A DNA stretch of 64,000 bases from the NCBI GenBank assembly GCA_947364235.1, contig CANARY010000001.1, positions 248,001-312,000 on the forward strand. The letters run 5' to 3'. How positions within the stretch are numbered: the stretch's first letter is position 1; each line of letters begins with the position of its first letter. The stretch is from an uncultured Candidatus Melainabacteria bacterium. Its GTDB lineage: Bacteria > Cyanobacteriota > Vampirovibrionia > Gastranaerophilales > Gastranaerophilaceae. Of this stretch, positions 28,395 to 36,049 are shown in pieces. Position numbers and translations under genes: made by a program. Under the pieces are notes generated by a model. That model was given only the letters and a program-made list of their open reading frames with translations. It was not told the origin of the DNA and did not search any database.

Positions 28395-28631
28395 ATGCGA
28401 AAACTCTGTTGTCTTATTTTATCTTTGTCAGTTTTATCGTTTTGCGTTTCAGCTTGTACTGCAAAACCGCCTGCTTCTATGATAAAATCTAAACGCAGGT
28501 TTGCAGAGTATGTTGAACCTAAAAAACATCCGGGAGTAGTTGATTTATCAGATGGACCAAAACTGCGGTATGATGCAAATTTTGGACCAAAATCACCCGA
28601 GTTTGACATTAAGATAAAAAATCCTTATTAA
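28395..28631 (+). CDS. small lipoprotein
   Basis: A 78-residue protein with a lipoprotein signal peptide: MRKLCCLILSLSVLSFCVSAC, where the lipobox is VSAC and Cys21 is the likely lipidation site. The mature chain is short, basic and proline-rich. A TATAAT box lies just upstream. No family is recognised. Confidence 0.65.
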   Translation: MRKLCCLILSLSVLSFCVSACTAKPPASMIKSKRRFAEYVEPKKHPGVVDLSDGPKLRYDANFGPKSPEFDIKIKNPY

Positions 28632-28637
28632 TAAGTT

Positions 28638-29000
28638 ATGGAAGAAGTTCAAAACAGAAGATTGGTCGGAAGGCTTGTATATGCTGTGCTCACCGAAAGA
28701 GCGACAGCAAGAGAAGCAATATTGCGCTTTCCGGATTCAAAAGATAAGAGTATCGAATGTGCTTACCATGCTCTCGTTCATTTTGAAGCAGATGAAGATT
28801 TAAGATACAAAGATTTTGAATATCGTGAAGAACAAAACGATTATCTTGAGTTTATTGCTCAGACTTTGAGCGAAGGAAAAAGCCTGCCTCGAAATATTAT
28901 TGCGGATTATGAACCTTATTATAAAGGGCTTTCAAAAAAGTGGGAAGAAGGTACAAAAGGTTTCTGGAAAGAGTTTTTGAGATTTATTAATATGCAGTGA
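28638..29000 (+). CDS. hypothetical protein
   Basis: A 120-residue soluble protein, acidic and aromatic-rich (MEEVQNRRLVGRLVYAVLTE at the start, ending EGTKGFWKEFLRFINMQ). Six bp separate it from the lipoprotein gene, so the two are probably cotranscribed. Family unknown. Confidence 0.6.
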   Translation: MEEVQNRRLVGRLVYAVLTERATAREAILRFPDSKDKSIECAYHALVHFEADEDLRYKDFEYREEQNDYLEFIAQTLSEGKSLPRNIIADYEPYYKGLSKKWEEGTKGFWKEFLRFINMQ

Positions 29001-29082
29001 TGATATAAAGCTGCTAGTTTTATGCCAAAACAAAAAATCCTCTACCCTATTGCATTAAAATTTTTTTGTGCGAGAATTAATT

Positions 29083-29757
29083 ATGGACGTAAAGTGTAAT
29101 TTTAACCCTTATTGTTATAATTATTCCCGAGTTCAATCGGGAACTTCATTTAGCGGAGTTCCGCGCGCTCATCAGAGGGTTATAGAAAAAAGTACAGATA
29201 AGTTTGTTAGAAGACCGGAAGGCGCAAAGTGCGCAGCCGGTCTTCTGAGTTTTAAGCCAAAGTTTTTTGAGAAGGTCAAAAGTTATGCAAAAAACTACAT
29301 TAAGAATATAAAACATACTTATGACCACAAAATTATTTTCGCTCTTGTGGAAAAAGAGCTATTTGGTAAAAATAGTATTGATTCAATTACTCACGATGCA
29401 GATAAAATGATTTTGTATCTTCTTGGATTTCCAAAATCGTTTGTTTCTGAATATCACAGAAAACATTCAGCCCACCATCCTCAGAGCGGTAAAAAAATGA
29501 ATTTAAGGAGCATGCTTTGTGATAATATTGCTTCTTCTCCGGAGTTTAAACCTGAAAAGAAACGCTCATTGAGGGAGCACTATGCTGCAAGTGAAGACCT
29601 GCAGCGTGTTAACGGATTGCAGAATGTATTTGAAAGATACAATTACGGTGAGAATTTAAACTTTGCAAAAATTAAATTAGAAAAAAATACTAAATATACA
29701 GGAGCAGCCGGGTTTTTAATTGGTGCTGCAAAGTTATGTTTATTTGGCTTGATTTAG
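29083..29757 (+). CDS. hypothetical protein
   Basis: The ATG at 29083 is favoured over a GTG at 29068. The 224-residue product starts MDVKCNFNPYCYNYSRVQSG and continues TSFSGVPR, a short disordered lead of a kind that recurs in proteins of this bacterial group as I remember it. The middle is basic and helical and the last 17 residues are hydrophobic, possibly a tail anchor. It converges on the metallophosphoesterase gene with an 18-bp overlap. Function unknown. Confidence 0.55.
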   Translation: MDVKCNFNPYCYNYSRVQSGTSFSGVPRAHQRVIEKSTDKFVRRPEGAKCAAGLLSFKPKFFEKVKSYAKNYIKNIKHTYDHKIIFALVEKELFGKNSIDSITHDADKMILYLLGFPKSFVSEYHRKHSAHHPQSGKKMNLRSMLCDNIASSPEFKPEKKRSLREHYAASEDLQRVNGLQNVFERYNYGENLNFAKIKLEKNTKYTGAAGFLIGAAKLCLFGLI

Positions 29758-30516
29758 CTGAGCCCAGATAGTTGGGTTAGCTGAATCGCAGTCAAGAATG
29801 TCAATTATCCGATAATAAGGTGCTCCGGCAGTTGTTATGTGAACAATTCCATTGTATGTTTTTTCGCTGTTAACTCCGAAATGTCCTGAAATGATTGCTT
29901 TTACGTTTTTATGTTTTGATAAAACTGCAAGGTAATTTTCCGGCTTGAAAGTGTAATGGCTTTCTTTGTTTGAAGGCGGAATGATAGGAAAATGCTGTAA
30001 TATGATAACGTTGTGTTCTGGATATTTTGAGAGTTCTGTATCAAGAAATTCAAGTACATCGTCTTTATAATATCCGTTTGGGCTCGGGATTACGTCTTTT
30101 GAGCCGTCTGCAGCTATGAAAATGACTTTTTCTTTTTCAAATGTATAATTCGGTTTTTCAGGTTTGTAGCTGCGTACGTTTTTCTTGATAATATCTATGT
30201 ATTCAGCTTTACTCATGTGCTTAAGCTTATTTACCTCTTTGTCTCCAATAATGATATAGAATGGAGTTTTAAGTTTTTTTGCTTCTTTAAGGAAGCTTTC
30301 AAGTTCCGCCGGCGACGGTTTGTTGATATTATCACCTGTAAATACTGTAAATTCGACATTCTTCTGTTTGTTTATGTCTTTGATGATTGCTTGTAAAGGG
30401 GCGCTGTTTTCTTGTGAATATCTTACATCGCTGATTTGTGCAAAGCGTAAATCTTTCGCTTGAACAGCTGAAATAAAAAATAATAATGTCAAAAATAAGC
30501 TCAAAATTCTTTTCAT
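29740..30516 (-). CDS. secreted metallophosphoesterase-like protein with altered metal sites
   Basis: The 258-residue protein has a signal peptide (MKRILSLFLTLLFFISAVQA). The fold of calcineurin-like phosphoesterases is recognisable from FAQISDVRY, FTGDNIN, IGDKEV, ILQHFPI and ISGHFG. In active enzymes the corresponding motifs are DxH, GDxxx, GNHE/D and GHxH. Here the first histidine, the GNH asparagine and histidine and the last histidine are replaced, so two-metal catalysis may be lost. A binding or structural role outside the cytoplasmic membrane is plausible. Confidence 0.75.
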   Translation of the reverse strand: MKRILSLFLTLLFFISAVQAKDLRFAQISDVRYSQENSAPLQAIIKDINKQKNVEFTVFTGDNINKPSPAELESFLKEAKKLKTPFYIIIGDKEVNKLKHMSKAEYIDIIKKNVRSYKPEKPNYTFEKEKVIFIAADGSKDVIPSPNGYYKDDVLEFLDTELSKYPEHNVIILQHFPIIPPSNKESHYTFKPENYLAVLSKHKNVKAIISGHFGVNSEKTYNGIVHITTAGAPYYRIIDILDCDSANPTIWAQLNQAK

Positions 30517-30579
30517 GACTACATTTTATCACAAATATATGTTATAATATACATGCAATGTATAAATCAGGACAGTCTT

Positions 30580-30837
30580 ATGTCTTTTGATTTTAATAAT
30601 ATCAACTCAATCAACAAAGCGCAGGCTGCTTATAAAGATGGAAGCGGTATGGGCGGAGGCGGTATGTATATGCGTCAAGGCAGGAAGCGCAAAGAAGATG
30701 AGGAAGAAGATATCTTTGAACGCAGAGATGAAAAAGATTCAAGCGAAATTGAATTCTCTGAAGTTAATGATGAAGATATTCCTCAAGATACTTTGGTAAA
30801 TAAGTTTGTGAACTGGTTTCGTATTAAGAAAGGTTAA
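30580..30837 (+). CDS. hypothetical charged protein
   Basis: Start ATG at 30580 after an AGGA site gives an 85-residue product. It has a glycine/methionine-rich patch (GSGMGGGGMYMRQGRKRK), a strongly acidic and basic middle and a short C-terminal helix (VNKFVNWFRIKKG). Probably disordered; no family recognised. The sigma-28 promoter for the next operon begins 65 bp after its stop. Confidence 0.5.
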   Translation: MSFDFNNINSINKAQAAYKDGSGMGGGGMYMRQGRKRKEDEEEDIFERRDEKDSSEIEFSEVNDEDIPQDTLVNKFVNWFRIKKG

Positions 30838-30901
30838 GCTCCTTTTGAAGCGGGTTTTGACCTATTGGTGTAACGAATTGTAACGAAACGCTTAAAAACC
30901 C

Positions 30902-30928
30902 TAAAGTTTTTCAAAAAAATGCCGATAA
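30902..30928 (+). promoter_or_regulatory. sigma-28 (FliA)-type promoter
   Basis: TAAAGTTT (30902-30909), an 11-bp spacer, then GCCGATAA (30921-30928): an exact match to the sigma-28 consensus in both boxes and spacing. A motif TGTAACGAATTGTA ends 19 bp upstream; a near-identical motif lies before the related promoter at 39337. Confidence 0.85.
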
Positions 30929-30974
30929 CATATCTGTAAGCAAAAAGAAATTGAACTTTAAAAAAAGCATAGAA

Positions 30975-31081
30975 GGGTCAAATGTAATGGTAAGATGCCA
31001 ATCGGGTAATTTACGATAGGTTGGTCTCCCCCATTAAGACGTAAAGTTGGTAGCTGCAAAACCAACCCAATACATTTACCC
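30975..31081 (+). ncRNA. structured 5' leader, three-way-junction RNA element
   Basis: The untranslated leader between the sigma-28 promoter and the first ORF can fold into three stems. An outer stem pairs 30975-30990 with 31067-31081, including AAATGTA with TACATTT. A second stem is TTTACG (31010-31015) with CGTAAA (31040-31045). A third is GTTGG (31046-31050) with CCAAC (31062-31066). The stems abut with no bases between stems two and three or three and one. This compact architecture is riboswitch-like. I cannot assign it to a known class. Confidence 0.5.
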
Positions 31082-31103
31082 CTGTTGATTAGAGGTATGT
31101 GAT

Positions 31104-31277
31104 ATGGACGAACATGAAACATTAATTGAATACTCAGAGATGACATCTTTTGATTTCAACTCAAAAGAGTTTCAGGAAGTACGAAGGGACTATATTGAGT
31201 GCAGAGATACTGTATCAGATCTAATGCAGTTTTTTAGGAATGTTGTAAATTCTGCAAAAATTGCAAAGGAGTATTAG
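31104..31277 (+). CDS. small acidic protein, first gene of the sigma-28 operon
   Basis: ATG at 31104 follows AGAGG and encodes 57 residues starting MDEHETLIEYSEMTSFDF. The chain is acidic and helical with no signal. The next ATG is 2 bp after its stop, implying coupling. Small helical proteins at this position in a type III/flagellar-type operon could be export chaperones, but there is no direct evidence. Confidence 0.55.
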   Translation: MDEHETLIEYSEMTSFDFNSKEFQEVRRDYIECRDTVSDLMQFFRNVVNSAKIAKEY

Positions 31278-31279
31278 TC

Positions 31280-31519
31280 ATGACCAGAAAGGAATATTTA
31301 AATAAATGTTTTTCGCCGGGCTGGGTTGAAGTTGAGCCTGCGAAATTATCAGAAGAAGGGCACATTAGCAAGGAGGAACGCCTAGAGAGTAAACGACGCA
31401 AGGATTTAAACACTTTATTAAAAGAGCTTGAAGATATCAAGCAAAGTATTGAAAAAGCTGCAGAAAAGCAGCACCGTCTGGCAAATTTGATGAGTTTTTA
31501 TTCCGGAGAATTAACTTAG
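31280..31519 (+). CDS. small helical protein, second gene of the sigma-28 operon
   Basis: A 79-residue product with a coiled-coil second half (KRRKDLNTLLKELEDIKQ followed by IEKAAEKQHRLANLM). AAAGGAGT in the end of the preceding gene serves as ribosome binding site. A chaperone-like role for the large downstream protein is possible by position and size only. Confidence 0.55.
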   Translation: MTRKEYLNKCFSPGWVEVEPAKLSEEGHISKEERLESKRRKDLNTLLKELEDIKQSIEKAAEKQHRLANLMSFYSGELT

Positions 31520-31605
31520 TCAGCCTGCGGAAAATTTTGAGAATACGAGAGAGGCAGTAGTTATGAGATGCTGGCTCTCTTGTGTTATTTAGAAATAATT
31601 TAGAT

Positions 31606-33756
31606 ATGGATATAATTAATTTTTTAAAAACAATAAAAGTCGGTATGGCAGTACCTGATGATTTTGCATTTCTTAAAAAATATGATTTGAATGAAAACTC
31701 TATTTTTGAGATTGATGAAATAGAGGTAATTCAGGATGTTTTTATTAGAAATGGAACTCTGTCAAGTGCGGAGGATATTATTGCAAAGCTTGAGAAAGAC
31801 GAAAATTACAAGAAGTTTTCTCCTGAAAGAAAAGAGTGTGTGAATATTCTTGTTCAGAACACGTGGAAATTTGATGCTGATGAGATAAATGATTATGATT
31901 TAGATTTTTTCACAAGTTATTTTTCTGACGAAATATTTACGGAAGCTGAGATTAAAGAATTTTCTATTTCGTTAAAAGAATTGAATAGAATTCCTTCTTT
32001 TTCTTTTATGAATCTTACTTTTGATAGGTTGAAAAAATTAAAAAGTGTGGATACAGAAAGAATAAATTATCTTATCAATAACAATCTTTGTAATTCTTTT
32101 ACGAATGGAGAAGATAGCATAGCTGATATTTTGGCTTTTGAAGATGAAGATTTTGATAAATCTAAAAAGTTTTTAGAGCTTAATGCGCTTAAGACGAAGC
32201 CCAATTCAATTGATTTAAAAGAGTTGATAAAATCTCCTGAAAGGTATGATATTTTATGTGAATTGACTGCAATTTACGGTATTAAACATGTATCGCCTTC
32301 GGTTATGAATATTGTGAAAAAATCGCGGGATGAGTTTGAAAAAATCAAAATGATTACAAACGAAGAAGTCAGGATGCAGGATGGAAGCAGCTGTTATATT
32401 CATCTTTATGATGCTCAGCCTCTTGCAGAGTTAACAGAAGAAGAACGTTTGAGAGCTTATGAGCTGCTTCATATAGAAGGGCGCAGTGCTGACGGGCAAA
32501 TTGATATACCTGAAGTGTGTCTGCTTGCAAAAAGTACTCATAATGATTTTCAAGAATTTATTAAAGAGAATCCGAATTTTCAAATAGTTTTTAAAAACGA
32601 GGCTTGTAAGACATTTACGCTTGTAAAAGATGAGAATGATAAATCTATTGAATATGTTTTTGACTTCAAAGACGGTTTGATTGAAACAATAGTGCGAAAT
32701 AACAATAAACTTATTATAGAAAATACAAGAAACCGGATACATCATGAAATTAGTTATTCTGAGAATGAAAAAGTAGAATGGGAAACTTTGACTTATTATG
32801 ACGAAGCTGGTAATGCTGTAAAAACTGTAAATATTTCTCAAGGCAGCATGGCTTCTGTTCCTAATCAGTCGGCAGCTTATGCTGACGGCAGGATTGTTCC
32901 AACGCAATTTGCTTCTGAAGTTGACGGTGTAAGAACTATTATTAAAGATTTTGTATCTCCTGATGGAACAAAAACGGAGTATTATTTTGAAGAAACTCCG
33001 GATAATGTTCATATTATCAAATACAAAATAACTGATAAAAATGGGAATGTGCTTATGAACAGGCTGAATACTTTTCATCAAGTTTCTGAAAACAGTTTTA
33101 TTTCATCTGTTGATGGACACAGCTATCGTATTGAGTTTGAGAAAGATAAAATCCGTGTTAAAGATAATGACAAAGAGACTGTGATTAATCTTGACAATTT
33201 AGTTGAAGAAGAAGGCAGGGAAAAAATTGTTGAAATTCTTAAGAGTGTTCCTGGAAATCAGCTTATATTAATGGAAAAGCTTCCGCTTGCGAGACTTAAA
33301 TATGACGAAGATGGTGAATGGGTTGATAATGGTGTATGGAAGCCTGAAACAGAAACTTTAATTATAGGAAAACAAAATAATTTTTCTACAACAGAAACTA
33401 ATTTGCTTCATGCTATTTTTATGCACGAGATGGGACATTTCATTGATACTGATGAGGAAGATGAACTTAAAATGGTAATTTCTAATAGAGAGGATATTTT
33501 AGAAATCTTCAATCAAGAAGTTGAAAATATGAGGCATGATACGACAAGTGCTGTTCAAAAGGAAATTAATTATTTCTTAAACGACACAACATCTATCCCG
33601 GGAGCAGAGCGTGTTGCTGAATCAAATATGCTTTTGTACGCAAAAGAACCTGCAAGAGGAATGCGTGTAATCTATTTTCAGCAGTATTTTCCTAAAACAA
33701 TTGCAGCGATTTGCGAAGCAATATCTCAAAGAGAACTTGAGTTAATGGCTGACTAG
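31606..33756 (+). CDS. EF-hand protein with C-terminal lethal-factor-like zinc metallopeptidase domain
   Basis: The ATG at 31606 gives 716 residues. An EF-hand-like loop (DLNENSIFEIDE) lies at residues 27-38. The C-terminal region has the zinc motif HEMGH (H607, E608, H611) in LLHAIFMHEMGHFIDTDEEDE. Downstream is ERVAESNMLLYAKEP and QQYFPKTIAAI, which matches the pattern of anthrax-lethal-factor-like (ATLF) and Pro-Pro endopeptidase zincins, where a later glutamate is the third ligand. No signal peptide is present. A hairpin (31548-31580) lies just before the start and no good ribosome binding site is visible, so translation may be coupled to upstream genes. Export by the flagellar-type apparatus is inference. 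Confidence 0.75.
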   Translation: MDIINFLKTIKVGMAVPDDFAFLKKYDLNENSIFEIDEIEVIQDVFIRNGTLSSAEDIIAKLEKDENYKKFSPERKECVNILVQNTWKFDADEINDYDLDFFTSYFSDEIFTEAEIKEFSISLKELNRIPSFSFMNLTFDRLKKLKSVDTERINYLINNNLCNSFTNGEDSIADILAFEDEDFDKSKKFLELNALKTKPNSIDLKELIKSPERYDILCELTAIYGIKHVSPSVMNIVKKSRDEFEKIKMITNEEVRMQDGSSCYIHLYDAQPLAELTEEERLRAYELLHIEGRSADGQIDIPEVCLLAKSTHNDFQEFIKENPNFQIVFKNEACKTFTLVKDENDKSIEYVFDFKDGLIETIVRNNNKLIIENTRNRIHHEISYSENEKVEWETLTYYDEAGNAVKTVNISQGSMASVPNQSAAYADGRIVPTQFASEVDGVRTIIKDFVSPDGTKTEYYFEETPDNVHIIKYKITDKNGNVLMNRLNTFHQVSENSFISSVDGHSYRIEFEKDKIRVKDNDKETVINLDNLVEEEGREKIVEILKSVPGNQLILMEKLPLARLKYDEDGEWVDNGVWKPETETLIIGKQNNFSTTETNLLHAIFMHEMGHFIDTDEEDELKMVISNREDILEIFNQEVENMRHDTTSAVQKEINYFLNDTTSIPGAERVAESNMLLYAKEPARGMRVIYFQQYFPKTIAAICEAISQRELELMAD

Positions 33757-34368
33757 TGCAAAATGTTTTCTCAAAAACGAAGGCCTGTGGTATTTGCAGA
33801 GCCCGTATTTATCTATTGCATTAAGGTGTTCTTTGGTTAAATAACCTGCGTTTTTTGCCCAATTGTACATCGGAAACTCTTCGTGAAGCTGCAGCATATA
33901 CCGGTCGCGGCTTACTTTCGCTAAGATACTTGCAGCAGCAATTGATGCTGATTTTGAGTCGCCTTTGATTACAAACTGCTGGGCGTATTCAAAGTTCTTT
34001 ATCAATTTGTTTCCGTCAACAAGAACAAGCGTTTCAGGGGTTTGAATAATACCAGAACAAGCAATGTTCATTGCTTTAAGAGATGAATTTAAAATATTGA
34101 TTTTTTCAATTTCTTCAACTTCAACGCAGACAATTTGGTTTCTGGTATTGTTTTTAATAGTGTCGAAAATTGATTCACGTTTCTTTGCAGTAAGTTTTTT
34201 TGAGTCGTTAAGTATTTCTAAATCTTTGATTAAACCTTGAGTGACTTCTTCAAAACAAACTGCAGCTGCATAAACTCCGCCGGCTGCAGGACCGCGTCCG
34301 GCTTCATCTGTACCGATGATTGTACAGTTGAAAGATTTGTCAAATTCAAAAAGTGTTTCTGATTTCAT
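33742..34368 (-). CDS. rnhB: ribonuclease HII
   Basis: The 208-residue enzyme removes RNA from RNA-DNA hybrids and misincorporated ribonucleotides. The catalytic start motif is IIGTDEAGRGP with D21 and E22, then NDSKKLTAKKRE, LVDGNK, and KGDSKSASIAAASILAKVSRDR. All four family acidic residues appear to be present. It overlaps the convergent zinc-peptidase gene by 15 bp. Confidence 0.95.
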   Translation of the reverse strand: MKSETLFEFDKSFNCTIIGTDEAGRGPAAGGVYAAAVCFEEVTQGLIKDLEILNDSKKLTAKKRESIFDTIKNNTRNQIVCVEVEEIEKINILNSSLKAMNIACSGIIQTPETLVLVDGNKLIKNFEYAQQFVIKGDSKSASIAAASILAKVSRDRYMLQLHEEFPMYNWAKNAGYLTKEHLNAIDKYGLCKYHRPSFLRKHFALVSH

Positions 34369-34398
34369 ACAGATATTATAGTATAAAAATCTTTAGAA

Positions 34399-34426
34399 GG
34401 CGGCTCCGCTTGCAAGCGGAGCCGCC
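34399..34426. repeat. perfect 28-bp palindrome between rnhB and panE-like gene
   Basis: GGCGGCTCCGCTTG followed by its exact reverse complement, with no central loop. It is strikingly GC-rich for this genome. It lies in a divergent intergenic region (starts at 34368 and 34446), so it is not an ordinary 3' terminator; it could be an operator or a repeat of the palindromic family. Confidence 0.6.
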
Positions 34427-34445
34427 CTTATAGTAAAATGTTTTT

Positions 34446-35315
34446 ATGAAAAATGTAATGATTTGCGGTCTTGGTGCTGTAGGACTTACTTATGCAGGGA
34501 AACTGCGCGGCAAATGTAATTTACGCATTCTTACAGATGAAGCGAGATTAAAACGCTGCACTGAAAATAAACCTGTTTTAAATGGTGTTGAACAAGATTT
34601 TGAATATATTCTGCCGGATAATAAGTTTGATGCAGATTTGATTATTATTTCCACAAAAGCGTCCGGCTTAGAATCTGCGATTACCAATATTAAGAATTTT
34701 ATAACTCCTGAAACAAGAATAATTTCGCTTTTGAATGGTATATCATCAGAAGAAGAGATAAAAAAAGTTTATCCAAAGACTAAAGTTTTGAAATCATACT
34801 TTATAGGGCACAGCGCTGTAAGAATCGGTAATTCTGTCACTCAAGACGGAGTCGGCACAATTGTTGCAGAAAAAGATGAGAAGCTTATTAAAATCTTTGA
34901 AGAATGTAAAATAGATTATTTAATTCCTGAAGATATTGATTATTCTCTCTGGCTTAAGTTTACGATGAATATTTTCTCTAACCAGACGTCTGCAATTTTG
35001 AACATGACTTTCGGAGAGCTTAAGCGGAATGATAGATTTATTGAGTTTGCGAAAAAGCTGATAAAAGAAGTCCGGCTGATAGCAGAAAAAAAAGGTGTTA
35101 AAAATTTAGAAAATCTCGAAAAAGATGCTTTGCAGGCGCTTTCCGGCATGTGTGATGAAGGTAAAACTTCAATGCATCAGGATATTTTAGCCGGCAGAAA
35201 AACAGAAGTTGATATTTTTGCAGGCGAGATAATCAGGCTTGGCAAAGAATTGGGAGTTGAAACTCCTTATAATCAGGTTCTGTATGATTTAATAGGAGTG
35301 CTTGAAAACAGATGA
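34446..35315 (+). CDS. ketopantoate reductase-family protein (PanE-like)
   Basis: The 289-residue product has an N-terminal Rossmann motif MICGLGAVGLTYAGKL, the ADLIIISTKA region, and the C-terminal helical domain with LWLKFTMNIFSNQTSAIL and SMHQDILAGRKTEVDIFAGEIIRL. Ketopantoate reductase makes pantoate with NADPH for coenzyme A synthesis. The paralogue-rich family includes other 2-hydroxyacid dehydrogenases, so the substrate is not certain. Its end overlaps the cytidylyltransferase gene by 4 bp. Confidence 0.85.
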   Translation: MKNVMICGLGAVGLTYAGKLRGKCNLRILTDEARLKRCTENKPVLNGVEQDFEYILPDNKFDADLIIISTKASGLESAITNIKNFITPETRIISLLNGISSEEEIKKVYPKTKVLKSYFIGHSAVRIGNSVTQDGVGTIVAEKDEKLIKIFEECKIDYLIPEDIDYSLWLKFTMNIFSNQTSAILNMTFGELKRNDRFIEFAKKLIKEVRLIAEKKGVKNLENLEKDALQALSGMCDEGKTSMHQDILAGRKTEVDIFAGEIIRLGKELGVETPYNQVLYDLIGVLENR

Positions 35316-36049
35316 ATACAGCATTCATACCCGTAAGAGGCGGAAGCAAATCAATTCCTCTTAAAAATATAAAGATTTTAAACGGCAGACCGCTTGTATG
35401 GTGGACGGCAAAAGCCGCAAATGATGCCGGATGTATTGACAAAGTCGTGATTGCAACAGATAGTGCAGAGATTAAAGATGTTGTATTATCATTTAATCTG
35501 TCTAAAGTTGAAGTTTATGACAGAGATCCTAAAAATGCTTCTGATACAGCTTCAACCGAGAGTGTAATGCTTGAGTATATTCAAAAATCCGAGATGAATC
35601 CTGAGGATTTGGTTTTCTTGATACAGGCAACTTCTCCGATGTTAAAATCTGAACATATTGATGGAATGTATGAAGCGTTTTTAAAAAGCGGAGCAGAATC
35701 GATGTTTACTGGAGTTTTAGAAAAGCAGTTCCACTGGTTCAGGGGTAAATGTAAACAAAGCGCAGATTCACTTTCTTTATCCGGTGAAGTTGGAGGAAAA
35801 TATTTTCCAGTAAAACCAGTTAATTACGATTACTGTAGCCGCCCTCGCAGGCAGGATTTTGAAGGTTTAATTGCAGAAAACGGAGCTTGCTATATTAATT
35901 CTGCCGGTAATATTCTGCGTGATAAATGCAGGCTGTCAGAAAAAATTGCGGCGTATGAATTACCTTCATACACCGCTTATGAAATCGACGAAGAAGCCGA
36001 CTGGATTATTGTTGAGTCTCTGATGGAGAAACTGAAGGCTTTTTCTTAA
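35312..36049 (+). CDS. acylneuraminate cytidylyltransferase-family protein (NeuA/PseF type)
   Basis: The 245-residue protein begins MNTAFIPVRGGSKSIPLKNI, the nucleotide-binding P-loop of CMP-sugar synthetases, followed by VIATDSAEI, LIQATSPML and a late ENGACYINSAG. Such enzymes activate nonulosonic acids (sialic, legionaminic or pseudaminic) with CTP for surface glycans or flagellin. The exact sugar cannot be assigned because no partner synthase is beside it. The gene is coupled to the panE-like gene. Confidence 0.85.
   Translation: MNTAFIPVRGGSKSIPLKNIKILNGRPLVWWTAKAANDAGCIDKVVIATDSAEIKDVVLSFNLSKVEVYDRDPKNASDTASTESVMLEYIQKSEMNPEDLVFLIQATSPMLKSEHIDGMYEAFLKSGAESMFTGVLEKQFHWFRGKCKQSADSLSLSGEVGGKYFPVKPVNYDYCSRPRRQDFEGLIAENGACYINSAGNILRDKCRLSEKIAAYELPSYTAYEIDEEADWIIVESLMEKLKAFS

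Noticed and set aside
30975-31081. Known c-di-GMP-I (GEMM) riboswitch
   Set aside because: A GACGTAAAG string recalls GACGCAAAG, but the GGGCAAACC core and the usual 3' stem are absent.
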